64,000 nucleotides of DNA from Mycolicibacterium vinylchloridicum (GTDB taxonomy: Bacteria > Actinomycetota > Actinomycetes > Mycobacteriales > Mycobacteriaceae): positions 21,265 to 85,264 of the forward strand of contig NZ_JACBJQ010000028.1 of the NCBI RefSeq assembly GCF_013404075.1, in the 5' to 3' direction. This document shows, piece after piece, positions 16,764-25,669 of the stretch (position 1 is its first letter; each line of letters opens with the position of its first letter). The notes beneath the pieces were generated by a model. It saw only the letters and a program-made list of their open reading frames with translations. It was not told the DNA's origin and searched no databases. The translations under genes and the position numbers were made by a program.

Positions 16764-18365
16764 ATGGGACGAACCGCACGGCCACTGCGTGTTTCGCTCG
16801 CGGTGGTCACTATCGCAGCACTGAGCCTGATCGCGATCGACCTGCGATCCCACTCGGATTGGCAGCTGCCGCCACCCATTTCGGGTCCCTTCGCCACTCT
16901 GCTCGCGATGTCGACGAATCTTGGTGAATCGCAGGCACAATCCGTCGAGCTGACCGCCGAGCTCACCACCCCGGACCGTCCCGCGCGGCTCGAATCATGG
17001 GCAGCCGCCAACGGTCTGTCGGTTCGGTGGCGCTCCGGCGACAAGTGGGCCGTCCTCCACGGGCCGGCCGGCCAGGTCGCCGCGGCCCTGCGGGTGGCGG
17101 TCCGCGACTATCGCGGCCGGGCGGGGCAGGTGTTCTACGCCTCGCCGCAGCAGCCCGCCGTTCCCGCCTCGCTGACCGACACGGTGGCCGGCCTGGGCCG
17201 GATCCTCAGCTACACGCCGTACCACTCGAACAGCCCGTCGTTCCGGCCGTTGGATGTGCCTGACCACAGCCTGCCCCCGGACTCGCTGCGGACCACGTAC
17301 AACGTCCGTCCGCTGACCGAAGCCGGCTACACCGGCAAGCGCACCACGATTGCGGTATTCGGTTTCGACGGATTCGATCAGGCCGACCTGGATATGTTCA
17401 CCGCGACATACGGCCTGCCCAAGTTGACCCCTGAGGTGGTCGGCGGGATGCCGGAACAGCGCAGCGGCGAGTCAACGATGGATCTCCAGGTCGCGCACGC
17501 GATCGCACCCGATGCCCGCAAGGTACTGGTCAATGCGCGCACGACGGTCGCAGGCGGAAGCACCTACGTCAAGATCGCCGAACTGATGCAATCGGTGGAT
17601 CGCCAGTTCCCCGGCGCCATCTGGAGTTTGTCCATCGGCTGGGGGTGCGACCGGATGATCACCGCCGCCGACCTCGCCCCGATCCGCGGCGCGATATCCA
17701 TCGCCCTCGCCCACGGCACCACGGTGTTCGACGCCAGCGGCGACTTGGCGGGCCTGGAATGCAAACGAGGGCATGACTGGGCGGCGCCACCCGGCCCGGC
17801 CGACGTCGGGCTCGATGCCGTCGCGTCGTTGCCCGAGGTGACCAGCGTCGGCGGTACGACCTTGTCGACCGACGAGAAGTACCGGTGGCTGGGCGAGCAG
17901 GCGTGGAGCGACGGCCCGTTGACCCAGGGGAGCGGCGGCGGGGTGTCCAGCCTCTTCGACCGGCCACCGTGGCAGGCCGGGGTGACGACCACGACCAACA
18001 CCGTGCGCAGACTGACTCCCGATGTGTCGGCGGTGGCCGACAATTCGACGGGCGCCGTCATCGTGCAGCACCAGCAGTTGGTGGTCGGTGGCGGCACATC
18101 GATGGCGGCCCCGATCTGGGCCGGTATCGCAGCGGTGATGAACCAGTTCCTGGTCGCCAACGGCGGGCGGCCACTGGGAGAACTCAATCCGATGTTGTAC
18201 CGCCTCAAGGCCGGTGCGTCCCGGCCGGGGTTCCACGACATCACGTTGGGCACCAACGCCGTCGCGATCTCCCAACCCGGCTACGACATGGTGACCGGCT
18301 TGGGTAGTCCCAACGTCGACAACCTGGTACGCAACATCCTTGACGTGCAGCGGGGTCCGCGATGA
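16764..18365 (+). CDS. Sedolisin-type (S53) serine-carboxyl protease, membrane-anchored or exported
   Basis: A 533-residue protease from the ATG at 16764; the frame is open 11 codons further. Residues about 8-26 are a hydrophobic signal or anchor. Residues about 55-165 form an activation pro-domain. The catalytic domain has Glu236 and Asp240 (GESTMDLQVAHAIAPDA), Asp327 (FDASGDLAG) and Ser446 (VGGGTSMAAPIWAGI), the S53 set, and a C-terminal calcium-loop-like GYDMVTGLGSPN. S53 enzymes are acid-active endopeptidases that mature by pro-domain removal. The gene overlaps the next by four bases (ATGA), and that one overlaps a third the same way, so the three are translationally coupled. Confidence 0.88.
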   Translation: MGRTARPLRVSLAVVTIAALSLIAIDLRSHSDWQLPPPISGPFATLLAMSTNLGESQAQSVELTAELTTPDRPARLESWAAANGLSVRWRSGDKWAVLHGPAGQVAAALRVAVRDYRGRAGQVFYASPQQPAVPASLTDTVAGLGRILSYTPYHSNSPSFRPLDVPDHSLPPDSLRTTYNVRPLTEAGYTGKRTTIAVFGFDGFDQADLDMFTATYGLPKLTPEVVGGMPEQRSGESTMDLQVAHAIAPDARKVLVNARTTVAGGSTYVKIAELMQSVDRQFPGAIWSLSIGWGCDRMITAADLAPIRGAISIALAHGTTVFDASGDLAGLECKRGHDWAAPPGPADVGLDAVASLPEVTSVGGTTLSTDEKYRWLGEQAWSDGPLTQGSGGGVSSLFDRPPWQAGVTTTTNTVRRLTPDVSAVADNSTGAVIVQHQQLVVGGGTSMAAPIWAGIAAVMNQFLVANGGRPLGELNPMLYRLKAGASRPGFHDITLGTNAVAISQPGYDMVTGLGSPNVDNLVRNILDVQRGPR

Positions 18366-19564
18366 GCGATCAACCCGACGCCGACATCGACATCGCGACG
18401 ATGCCGTGCCCGGCATGCCGTCACGACGTTCCTGCGGGCCGGTTCTGCGCGCGCTGCGGCGCACATTTGTCGCAGCCTCCTGGCCGGCGCCCCGGTCTGC
18501 TGCGCGTGCGCGATTTCGCCGCCGCCCCGGGGGAAAACGTTCTCCAACCCTCGATCGTCAGCTCGATGTTCCCGCAGCTGCCGAGCAGGTCGCGGGTCGC
18601 ATTCCGCTTCGCACTCGCCCTGGTGGCGGCGGTGCTGATCACCTTCTGTCTGCTGCAGTGGTATGTGCCGATGCTGGCGTTGGCCATCTTCGCCGCACCG
18701 ACCCTCGTCGCGATCTACCTCGTCGAATCCCGGCTGCTGGCCGATCTTCCTGCATGGGTCTGGGTGCTTACGGCAGCCCTCGGACTGGCCGTCGGGGTGG
18801 GCTGGGCGACGTTGACCGATGCGATCGTGGCCGAGACGTACAGCCTGGGTCTTGGCTCACAGATCCCGACGACACGTCTGCTGCGCGACGCGGTGGTGAT
18901 CCCATTCGGAGCTCTGCTGGCGATGCAGCTGCCGGCCATCCTGGTCCGTCTCATCAGGACACCAGTTCGAGAATCGTTGCACGGCTTCACAATCGGCGTG
19001 GTCGGTGCCACGACGTTCACTCTCGCCACCAACGTCACCAGGATGATTCCGCAATTCGGCGACAGCACAGTGACCGGCGATCTGCCCATTGCGGACATGT
19101 TGCTCCAGGGCGGGGTGCGCGGGATCGCCGAACCGTTGACGGGCTTGGCTCTGGGCGGCCTTGTCGGTGCGGGCCTCTGGTATGCGCGCCGCGACGGGCC
19201 TGACCGCCGCGGCGTGCTCGCGGTCGGCGGCCTCGGTCTGGTTGTCGGCGCCGCCGCATATGCGTCCGTCGGCCTCGCCGAGGCCTACCGGCTGCCGCCG
19301 TATCTGCAATTCTCGGTACACGTCGTACTCGCGCTCGCGGCGATCATCGCCCTGCGGGTGAGCCTTCAGCTGACGGTCCTTCGGGAGGAGCACGCGGTCA
19401 CCTATCCGGAGCTCCCGATTCTCTGCGTCTGGTGCCAGCACGTGGTACCCGACACCAAGTTCTGTCCGGCCTGCGGGGTTGCCGGCCATGCGGCGTCGCA
19501 GACGTCGCGGGCCGCCCGCAGGCAGAACCGGCCACAGCCCCACATCGAGATGGCGGAGCAATGA
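18362..19564 (+). CDS. Multi-pass membrane protein with zinc ribbons at both ends
   Basis: A 400-residue protein. Both termini carry zinc-ribbon Cys pairs: CPAC and CARC at about 16-34, and CVWC with CPAC at about 358-374. Between them are about eight hydrophobic segments (FALALVAAVLITFCLL, LALAIFAAPTLVAIYL, VWVLTAALGLAVGVGW and so on). The general plan, a membrane core with a Glu in ESRLLADLP and helical segments such as GFTIGVVGATTF, recalls PrsW-type intramembrane proteins, but I cannot find the complete EExxK/HxxxD metal motifs, so protease activity is not supported. It is coupled to the upstream S53 protease and the downstream anchored protein by ATGA overlaps. Confidence 0.75.
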   Translation: MSDQPDADIDIATMPCPACRHDVPAGRFCARCGAHLSQPPGRRPGLLRVRDFAAAPGENVLQPSIVSSMFPQLPSRSRVAFRFALALVAAVLITFCLLQWYVPMLALAIFAAPTLVAIYLVESRLLADLPAWVWVLTAALGLAVGVGWATLTDAIVAETYSLGLGSQIPTTRLLRDAVVIPFGALLAMQLPAILVRLIRTPVRESLHGFTIGVVGATTFTLATNVTRMIPQFGDSTVTGDLPIADMLLQGGVRGIAEPLTGLALGGLVGAGLWYARRDGPDRRGVLAVGGLGLVVGAAAYASVGLAEAYRLPPYLQFSVHVVLALAAIIALRVSLQLTVLREEHAVTYPELPILCVWCQHVVPDTKFCPACGVAGHAASQTSRAARRQNRPQPHIEMAEQ

Positions 19565-20304
19565 GCGCCGCCCCCACCACCGCGCAGCCTGTCGAGTTGT
19601 TTCCCGGTTACTCGGTGCCGTCAGGCTCCTATACGGCTGGGCCACAACGGTTTACCTCATTCCCGCGCATGCTCATCCCGCTCATCGCCACCCTCGCAGT
19701 ATTGATCGGAGCGTCGACGGCGTTGTGGAACGTGGCGGGCGGGCCGACAGTGCGCTACAGCTGCCCGCCGGATTGCGGGCGACCACCGACGGGTGTGCCG
19801 GTTCAGGCGAGCCCGCGTTACGTGGCGGCCGACGGCGGATTTTCGGTGTCGTACCCGGCGCCGGGTTCGGCGTACGACGTCAGCCTGGAAGACGACGGCG
19901 TCTCGGCGACGTACACCGGCGGAGACGGCGGGGTGATGGAACTCTTCGCGGTCCCCGCCGGGGGCCGATCGGCCGAGGAGGTCATCGACGACCTTCTGAA
20001 GGAGAAGCAGCCGGACGCGACGGTGGCCTACGTGCTCCCCAACACCACTGTCGGATACCAACTCGGTTTCGGTGAAGTCCTCGACGTCTACCCGCAGGGG
20101 GGTGCGACGGTCACCCGCACCCGCCTCGTCGTGATGGCCGCCGTGAAGAACGACCTGGCACTGGTCGGCGCCGCGATCGGGCCGTACCGGAAGTTCGCGC
20201 CCGGTGACGGACCCGGCGTCCCCTCTGGCGCGAACCTCGAACTCGCCCAGGATCTGGGCAAGTACGTCAACAGTTTTCTGTGGAAGGGCGACCCGCCCCG
20301 GTGA
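19561..20304 (+). CDS. Single-pass membrane-anchored extracytoplasmic protein, unknown function
   Basis: A 247-residue protein starting within the stop of the zinc-ribbon gene. The first 35 residues are a cytoplasmic tail, residues about 36-55 a transmembrane helix (MLIPLIATLAVLIGASTALW), and the remainder is outside. The outer part begins with CPPDCGRPP (a likely disulfide), then a beta-rich domain (GFSVSYPAPGSAYDVSL, GVSATYTGGDGG, LFAVPAGGRSAEEVIDDLL, VVMAAVKNDLALVGAA) of about 170 residues. I do not recognise the family. Its coupling to the protease suggests it could be a substrate, inhibitor or tether for it; that is inference from position only. Confidence 0.7.
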   Translation: MSAAPTTAQPVELFPGYSVPSGSYTAGPQRFTSFPRMLIPLIATLAVLIGASTALWNVAGGPTVRYSCPPDCGRPPTGVPVQASPRYVAADGGFSVSYPAPGSAYDVSLEDDGVSATYTGGDGGVMELFAVPAGGRSAEEVIDDLLKEKQPDATVAYVLPNTTVGYQLGFGEVLDVYPQGGATVTRTRLVVMAAVKNDLALVGAAIGPYRKFAPGDGPGVPSGANLELAQDLGKYVNSFLWKGDPPR

Positions 20305-20325
20305 GGAGTTGTCGCCCAGCGCTCG

Positions 20326-21840
20326 TCAACACCGTTGCCCGGGATCGGGCGCCCGAAGATCGATCAGAAACGCATCACCCGCCGCGCGCACACACGGCGT
20401 GCCGGGAATGAATGCCGTGTGTTGGGTGCCCTCGAACGTCAGCAGGGGAGCGCCGAGTTCAGCCGCGACCTCGACGCCGACCTGATAGGGCGTGGCCGGA
20501 TCGCCGGTCGTCGAGATGACCATCACCTTGCCCGGTCCCGGCCAGGATGCCGGTTGCGGGGCCGCTGCCGGCCTGACCGGCCAGAAGACACACTGGTCGC
20601 GAGGAGCGAAACCGGTGAACGAGCCGTAACTCTCGAAGGGCGCCGCTTCGCGCACCCGCCGGTCGAAGTCGACCCACACCGCGGGATCGCCGGGGTAGGC
20701 GGCGTCGACGCATTGGGTCGCCGCCAGCACATTCCACTCCGGGCCGTAGTGCCCGGCGGTGTCGCGTCCCAGGAACACGTCGGCGAGTTCGAGCAGATCG
20801 TCGGCGGGCTTTCCGTCGCGCAGCGCCCGCAGTCCTGCGTTCAGCGCCGGCCAGTCGTCCTGGCCGTATAGGGCATACTCCGTCGCGGCGATGGCATCCG
20901 AATAACCCAGTCCCCGTGGATCTTTGGTATGTCCACGGTGATTCACCAACGGGTCGATCAGGTCGTGGAACCGCGCCACCGATCGCGCCGGGTCGGCACC
21001 GAGCGGGCAATCGGGCAGCTGCGCGCAGCTCCGGGCGAATTCGTCGAAGGCTTGCTGGAATGCCGTGTCCTGGGCGAGATCGTCGGCGATCGGGTCGACC
21101 TGGGGGTCCTCCACTCCGTCGAGCAGAGCGGCCCGCACCCGGTTGGGAAACATCTCGCCGTAGACGATGCCGAGCATGGTGCCGTAGGACATCCCCACAT
21201 AGGTGATCTGCTCCTCACCGAGAGCTGCGCGCAGCGCATCCATGTCGCGCGCGGTGGTCGCCGTGCTCATGCCGGCCAGGAACGCGGCCCCCATATGGTC
21301 CAGGCACGCCTGAACGAAGCGGCGGCGCTGATCTTCGATATGTGTCACACCGGCCGGGCTGTAGTCGACCTGGGGATCGCGTCGCAGTGCGTCGCGCTCG
21401 GCATCGGTCAGGCAGTCGAGACCGGGTTCGGAGAAGCCGACGCCGCGCGGGTCGAAGCCGACGATGTCGAAATGTTGCAGCAGTGCGGAATTCGGGGTGC
21501 GCGCGATGTAGTCGCGGACGAACTCGACGGCCGAGGCCCCGGGACCACCGGGATTCATCATCAGAATGCCGAGCCGCCGTCCTCGAGCCGGCACCCGGAT
21601 CACCGCCAGGTGTGCCTGTGCGGCTTGCGGATCAGCCGCGCCGTCCCAGTCGACCGGAACCGTGAACGTGCCGCATTGAGCGGTGGGGGCGTCGCTGGTG
21701 TCGAGCCACTCGGCACAGCTGCCCCACGCCAGCGGCTGCGCCGTTGCCACCGGCATGGCCACCGTGGCTGCGAGCCCGATCGACAGTGCACCGACCGACG
21801 CCGCGAACACTCGTCCGGACCTGCTCAACATGGCCAACAT
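20326..21840 (-). CDS. Exported alpha/beta hydrolase, Hip1/SlpD-like
   Basis: About 504 residues from the ATG at 21840; other in-frame ATGs lie at 21831 (best spacing to AAGGATG) and at 21864 and 21879, so the exact start is open. A signal peptide ends near VAMPVATAQP. The alpha/beta hydrolase fold is shown by LMMNPGGPGASAVEFV (oxyanion region), FDPRGVGFSEP, and the nucleophile elbow YVGMSYGTMLG. Near the end come STTGDPATPYQVG (Asp region) and FEGTQHTAF (His). The C-terminal part matches the TAP-like domain of mycobacterial exported hydrolases such as Rv2223c/Rv2224c and Rv2672. Probably an envelope peptidase or esterase. It is divergent from the hydrolase-LuxR gene with about 20 bases between starts. 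Confidence 0.88.
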   Translation of the reverse strand: MLAMLSRSGRVFAASVGALSIGLAATVAMPVATAQPLAWGSCAEWLDTSDAPTAQCGTFTVPVDWDGAADPQAAQAHLAVIRVPARGRRLGILMMNPGGPGASAVEFVRDYIARTPNSALLQHFDIVGFDPRGVGFSEPGLDCLTDAERDALRRDPQVDYSPAGVTHIEDQRRRFVQACLDHMGAAFLAGMSTATTARDMDALRAALGEEQITYVGMSYGTMLGIVYGEMFPNRVRAALLDGVEDPQVDPIADDLAQDTAFQQAFDEFARSCAQLPDCPLGADPARSVARFHDLIDPLVNHRGHTKDPRGLGYSDAIAATEYALYGQDDWPALNAGLRALRDGKPADDLLELADVFLGRDTAGHYGPEWNVLAATQCVDAAYPGDPAVWVDFDRRVREAAPFESYGSFTGFAPRDQCVFWPVRPAAAPQPASWPGPGKVMVISTTGDPATPYQVGVEVAAELGAPLLTFEGTQHTAFIPGTPCVRAAGDAFLIDLRAPDPGQRC

Positions 21841-21862
21841 CCTTGCAGGGAGCCGTACGCTC

Positions 21863-22912
21863 ATGGCGATGCTCGACAAGTCCGAGATTCGTTTTCTCCC
21901 CGTCGGTGCCCGCCGGCTGGCGTACGAGGTGCGCGGCGACGGCCCGCCACTGGTCGCGCCCGCTTGGTGGGTGAGTCATCTCGAACTGGACTGGCAGAGC
22001 CCGGATGTCCGCCGATTCTGGGAAGGCGTCGCCGAGGACTACACCCTGATCCGCTACGACCGGCTCGGCGTCGGGATGTCGGACCGCATTGTCGAGCAGG
22101 CCGACCTCACCCTCGACGGCGAGGTCACCGTCCTGTGCGCGCTGCTCGACGAACTCGGGCTCGAGCGGGTTTCGCTCATCGGCGGCTCGTCCGGCAGTTG
22201 CACCGCCGTCGCGTTCGCGGCGGCGTTCCCCGAACGCGTCGAACGTCTGGTCCTGTACGGGTCGTATCCGCACGGCGATGCGCTCACCGCGCCGGGGGTA
22301 GGGGACGCGATCGTCGCGGCGGTGCGCGCTCATTGGGGCCTGGGCGCGCGCATGCTCAGCGACATCTTCCTCGGCAACGCCGACACGGCAGAACACGACC
22401 GTTTCTCCCGGCTGCAGCGCGAGTCGGCCACCGCGGAGACCGCCGCCGCGCTGTTGGAGATGGTCTATCGCCTCGACGTCCGTTCGCAGCTGCCCCTTGT
22501 CCGGGCGCCGGCGACGGTCGTGCACCGCCGCGACGACCGCGCCGTGCCCTACCGGCTGGGGCGTGAGGTCGCGGCCACGATCGGTGGCGCCACCTTCATC
22601 CCGCTGCCCGGCCAATCGCACTTCCCCTGGCACGGTGACGTCGATTCGGTCGTCCGAGCCTGCCGCCAGGGCCTGGCGCCGCAGCGGCCGCTAGCCGCGG
22701 GCGCGGATCAGCCCGGGCCAGTCCCGCTGTCGACGCGCGAACGCGAGATCCTCGCCTGCGTCGCACACGGTCTCGGTGACCGTGAGATCGCCGGACAGCT
22801 CCAGCTGAGCCCGCACACCGTGCACCGCCACGTCGCGAACATCCGGCGCAAGCTCGGTGCGGCATCGCGCACGGCCGCCGTCGCCCAGGCCGCACGACTC
22901 GGTCTCGTATAG
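21863..22912 (+). CDS. Alpha/beta hydrolase domain fused to a LuxR-type DNA-binding domain
   Basis: A 349-residue protein from the ATG at 21863, ten bases after AGGGAG. Residues about 10-270 are an alpha/beta hydrolase: APAWWVSHLELDW, YDRLGVGMSD, nucleophile elbow SLIGGSSGS with Ser109, the Asp segment VVHRRDDRAVPY and His in PLPGQSHFPWHGD. Residues about 283-349 are a LuxR helix-turn-helix (LSTREREILACVAHGLGD, REIAGQLQLSPHTVHRHV, KLGAASRTAAVAQ). The hydrolase probably senses or turns over a small acyl or ester ligand and controls DNA binding. It is divergent from, and nearly abuts, the exported Hip1-like hydrolase, a likely target. Similar fusions occur in actinobacteria. Confidence 0.9.
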   Translation: MAMLDKSEIRFLPVGARRLAYEVRGDGPPLVAPAWWVSHLELDWQSPDVRRFWEGVAEDYTLIRYDRLGVGMSDRIVEQADLTLDGEVTVLCALLDELGLERVSLIGGSSGSCTAVAFAAAFPERVERLVLYGSYPHGDALTAPGVGDAIVAAVRAHWGLGARMLSDIFLGNADTAEHDRFSRLQRESATAETAAALLEMVYRLDVRSQLPLVRAPATVVHRRDDRAVPYRLGREVAATIGGATFIPLPGQSHFPWHGDVDSVVRACRQGLAPQRPLAAGADQPGPVPLSTREREILACVAHGLGDREIAGQLQLSPHTVHRHVANIRRKLGAASRTAAVAQAARLGLV

Positions 22913-22987
22913 CCGAAACCGGCCATCACCGAAGAATGGCCGCTCTTGGGGAGGCGCCGGCGGTCGTGCGACTCGTAGATTGCCGGC

Positions 22988-23665
22988 ATGACCGAAACCG
23001 CTGCCAACGAAACAGGCACCGAAACCCCGACGAGTGCGTCGTATTCAGCTTGGCTGCGCGTATTCGCCGTGCTGTACGACCCGGTCCTCTGGATCGGGGA
23101 GGTGGCGGGCATGCGCCGCCGCCGGCGGGCGCTGGTGGCCGAGGCGTGCGGACGCGTCGTCGAGATCGGGGCGGGCACCGGGCTGAACGTGAAGCATTAT
23201 CGCGACGGGCTGGACGACCTCGTGCTCACCGAGCCGGAACCCGGCATGCGGCGCAAGCTCGCCGGCGCGGTGAGCCGGCGGGGTTTGGCCGCGCGGATCG
23301 TCGACAGCCCGGCCGAGAGCCTGCCGTTCACCGACGCATCCGTCGACACCGTGGTGTCGACGCTCGTCCTGTGCACGGTCGACAACCCGGAACGGGCCCT
23401 GCGGGAGATCGCCCGCATCCTGCGCCCGGGCGGACGGCTGCTGTTCATCGAGCACGTCCGGGCAAGGTCGCGTTTCCTCGCCGCGTGCCAGGACACGCTG
23501 TTACGCCCGTGGCGCGGGTTCGCCGGCGGCTGCGTCTGCAACCGCCCCACCTTGGAGCTGATGCGCGCCAACGGCTTCACTGTCACCGCCGACGATCAGG
23601 TGTGGCGCGGGATGCCGGCGATCGTCCGGCCGCTGATCGTGGGATCGGCGACCGTCCACCCGTAG
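22988..23665 (+). CDS. Class I SAM-dependent methyltransferase (UbiE/phospholipid type)
   Basis: A 225-residue methyltransferase. Motif I is VVEIGAGTGLNVKHY near residue 56, binding S-adenosylmethionine; motif II region LTEPEPGMRRKLA; post-motif VVSTLVLCTVDNPERALREIARILRPGGRLLFIEHVRA carries the usual LRPGG and a final FIEHV. It resembles UbiE/phospholipid or small-molecule methyltransferases. The substrate is unknown. It follows the hydrolase-LuxR gene on the same strand after 75 bases and precedes an LLM oxidoreductase; whether they form an operon is uncertain. Probably cytoplasmic, no membrane segment seen. Confidence 0.88.
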   Translation: MTETAANETGTETPTSASYSAWLRVFAVLYDPVLWIGEVAGMRRRRRALVAEACGRVVEIGAGTGLNVKHYRDGLDDLVLTEPEPGMRRKLAGAVSRRGLAARIVDSPAESLPFTDASVDTVVSTLVLCTVDNPERALREIARILRPGGRLLFIEHVRARSRFLAACQDTLLRPWRGFAGGCVCNRPTLELMRANGFTVTADDQVWRGMPAIVRPLIVGSATVHP

Positions 23666-23723
23666 CCGGCGCATCGCCGCGAAACGCACCCCGAATGACA
23701 CGCCCACGATGCATGCTGGGGGC

Positions 23724-24647
23724 ATGCAGGTCAGTATGTTCGGGCAACTCAGTGGATCCGGCACCGGATCGCCCATCGATGCGACGATCGCGAACCTCAC
23801 GATGCTGCGCGACGAGGGCTTCAAACGGGTATGGATGAGCCAATTGCCTTACGAGCCAGACCTTCTCACAGTTCTGGCGGTCGCGTTGCATGAGGTTGAC
23901 ACGATCGAGGTGGCCAGCGGTGTGGTGCCCATCCAGAATGTGCATCCGATGCTGATGGCGCAGCGCGCCCTGACCGTGAGCCTCGCCTCGGGTGGCCGAT
24001 TCATCCTCGGGCTGGGCATGACCCATCAGGCGGTCACCGAGGGGATGTGGGGCATCCCGTGGGACAAGCCGGTACGCAGACTCAACGAATACCTCGACGG
24101 GCTGCTGCCGCTGCTGGAGGGTCAGCCGGCCGCCGCGGAGGGGGAGACAGTGACCACCCGGGGTGCCCTGATGATCGCCGGGGCACCGCGGCCCGACGTC
24201 TATATCGCCGCACTGGGTCCGCAGCTGCTCAAGATCGCCGGACGGCGCACGGCCGGCACCTGCACCTGGATGACCGGACCCAAGACGCTGGCCGACCATG
24301 TCGGGCCTGCGCTGCGGCAGGCCGCCGCCGATGCCGGACGCGAAGGCGCGGTGCGCGTGGCCGCCTCGCTGCCGATCAGCGTCACCGACGACGTGGACAC
24401 CGCACGCAAGCAGGCGGCCGAACAATTCGCCATGTACGGCCAGCTGCCGTCGTATCGCGCCATGCTGGACCGTGAGGGTTATGCCGGTCCCGCGGATGCC
24501 GCCATCATCGGCGATGAGGACACGGTCCGGGGACGGCTCGACGAGCTTCGGACCGCCGGGGTCGACGAGTACGTGGCGGCGCCGTTCGACCCGTCATCGG
24601 AGGGCCGGGCCCGCACCCGGGCACTGTTGCGTTCGTACGACGCTTAG
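23724..24647 (+). CDS. LLM-class F420/flavin-dependent oxidoreductase
   Basis: A luciferase-like TIM-barrel protein of about 307 residues. Starts at ATG 23709, 23724 or 23736 are possible; 23724 is taken because the AGGGGG-like segment lies close. The usual family elements are present: VSMFGQLSGSG, VWMSQLPYEPDLLTVLAVALHEVDTI, VVPIQNVHPMLMAQRALTVS, then SGGRFILGLGMTHQ, and the C-terminal segments DEDTVRGRLDELRTAGVDEYV. These enzymes use F420 or FMN to oxidise or reduce small substrates; mycobacteria encode dozens. Substrate unknown. No clear operon partner. Confidence 0.9.
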   Translation: MQVSMFGQLSGSGTGSPIDATIANLTMLRDEGFKRVWMSQLPYEPDLLTVLAVALHEVDTIEVASGVVPIQNVHPMLMAQRALTVSLASGGRFILGLGMTHQAVTEGMWGIPWDKPVRRLNEYLDGLLPLLEGQPAAAEGETVTTRGALMIAGAPRPDVYIAALGPQLLKIAGRRTAGTCTWMTGPKTLADHVGPALRQAAADAGREGAVRVAASLPISVTDDVDTARKQAAEQFAMYGQLPSYRAMLDREGYAGPADAAIIGDEDTVRGRLDELRTAGVDEYVAAPFDPSSEGRARTRALLRSYDA

Positions 24648-24656
24648 CTCCTGCGT

Positions 24657-24673
24657 TGGCGCGGAAAGCGCCA
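24657..24673 (+). terminator. Short hairpin after LLM oxidoreductase gene
   Basis: TGGCGC (24657-24662) pairs with GCGCCA (24668-24673) around GGAAA. It begins ten bases after the LLM stop codon. The stem is only six base pairs and there is no U-tract, so this is a weak candidate. Confidence 0.35.
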
Positions 24674-24842
24674 CTGAAATACCGGTTTTCACGCCGGCTC
24701 GGCGGCCAAAGCCCTGGGGTACGGCCGCGTTACCAACGCGTCACGAGCCGTCGGCCATCCCGGGAATGGCTTTTCGCGCCGGTGAGATAGATCACTTGAC
24801 ATCGGCGGAATCGCAGGTAGGGGATCACGGCTTTAAGCAGGC

Positions 24843-25607
24843 ATGAGCACAGCATTGTTGGGCCGGGCGGCAAAAGTCACGCAGTCGGCGATCTTCGCGG
24901 CACTCGCACTAGGCGCCGTCGTCGCGGGTCCCGTGGCAACCGCCAACGCCGCCGACGACTCGTGTGCCGCCGTCGAGGTCGTCTTCGCCCGCGGCACCTT
25001 CGAGGCGCCGGGGGTCGGCGCGACCGGGCAGTCGTTTGTCGACGCGCTGAACGCCCGGTTGCCGGGTAAGACGGTCGAGGCATACGGGGTCAACTATCCG
25101 GCCTCGTTGAACTTCGGGCAGGCGGTCGACGGTGTCGCCGACGCGGCCAACAAGATTCAGGCGGTCGCCGCCGAATGCCCGGCGACCAAGATCGTGTTGG
25201 GCGGTTACTCCCAGGGAGCTGCGGTCGCGGGCTACACGACGTCGAGCACGGTTCCCGCGGGAGTAACGCTGCCCGCCAGTATCTCCGGGCCCCTGCCCGC
25301 GTCCGTCGCCTCCCATGTCGCCGCGGTTGCTCTGTTCGGCACGCCGGACGACTGGTTCCTGGGACTGGCGGACCGCAGCGCGCCGCCGATCACCATCGGC
25401 GATCTGTACGCCGGTAAGACCATCCAGCTGTGCGCCCCAGGCGACCCGGTCTGCTATCCGGGCGGCCTGGACCGTTCTGCTCACAGCGCGTACAAGATCA
25501 ACGGTATGGCCGATCAGGCGGCTGACTTCGTAGTGAGCAAGCTCGGCGGTCCCGCACCCGAAGCGGTGCTGGTGCAGGCCTCCGCCGACGTCGCCACCGG
25601 CAACTGA
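24843..25607 (+). CDS. Exported cutinase-like esterase
   Basis: A 254-residue protein with a signal peptide (SAIFAALALGAVVAGPVATANAADD). The cutinase triad is visible: Ser123 in LGGYSQGAAV, Asp in LCAPGDPVCYPGG and His in RSAHSAYKING near the C-terminus. The start of the mature region VEVVFARGTFEAPGVGATG is typical of mycobacterial cutinase-like proteins (Culp family), and four Cys residues (C41, C112, and the pair in CAPGDPVC) can form the two family disulfides. It is secreted and should hydrolyse esters of lipids; the exact substrate is unknown. Single gene. Confidence 0.93.
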   Translation: MSTALLGRAAKVTQSAIFAALALGAVVAGPVATANAADDSCAAVEVVFARGTFEAPGVGATGQSFVDALNARLPGKTVEAYGVNYPASLNFGQAVDGVADAANKIQAVAAECPATKIVLGGYSQGAAVAGYTTSSTVPAGVTLPASISGPLPASVASHVAAVALFGTPDDWFLGLADRSAPPITIGDLYAGKTIQLCAPGDPVCYPGGLDRSAHSAYKINGMADQAADFVVSKLGGPAPEAVLVQASADVATGN

Positions 25608-25669
25608 ACGCGTCGGTCGAGAAATCACAATCGAGTGCGACTGCTCGGGATCTCGGTCACCATGTCGAG

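Noticed and set aside
20929..22566. A 545-codon plus-strand frame spanning the Hip1-like and hydrolase-LuxR genes
   Set aside because: It overlaps two well-supported genes in different frames and has no recognisable domain.
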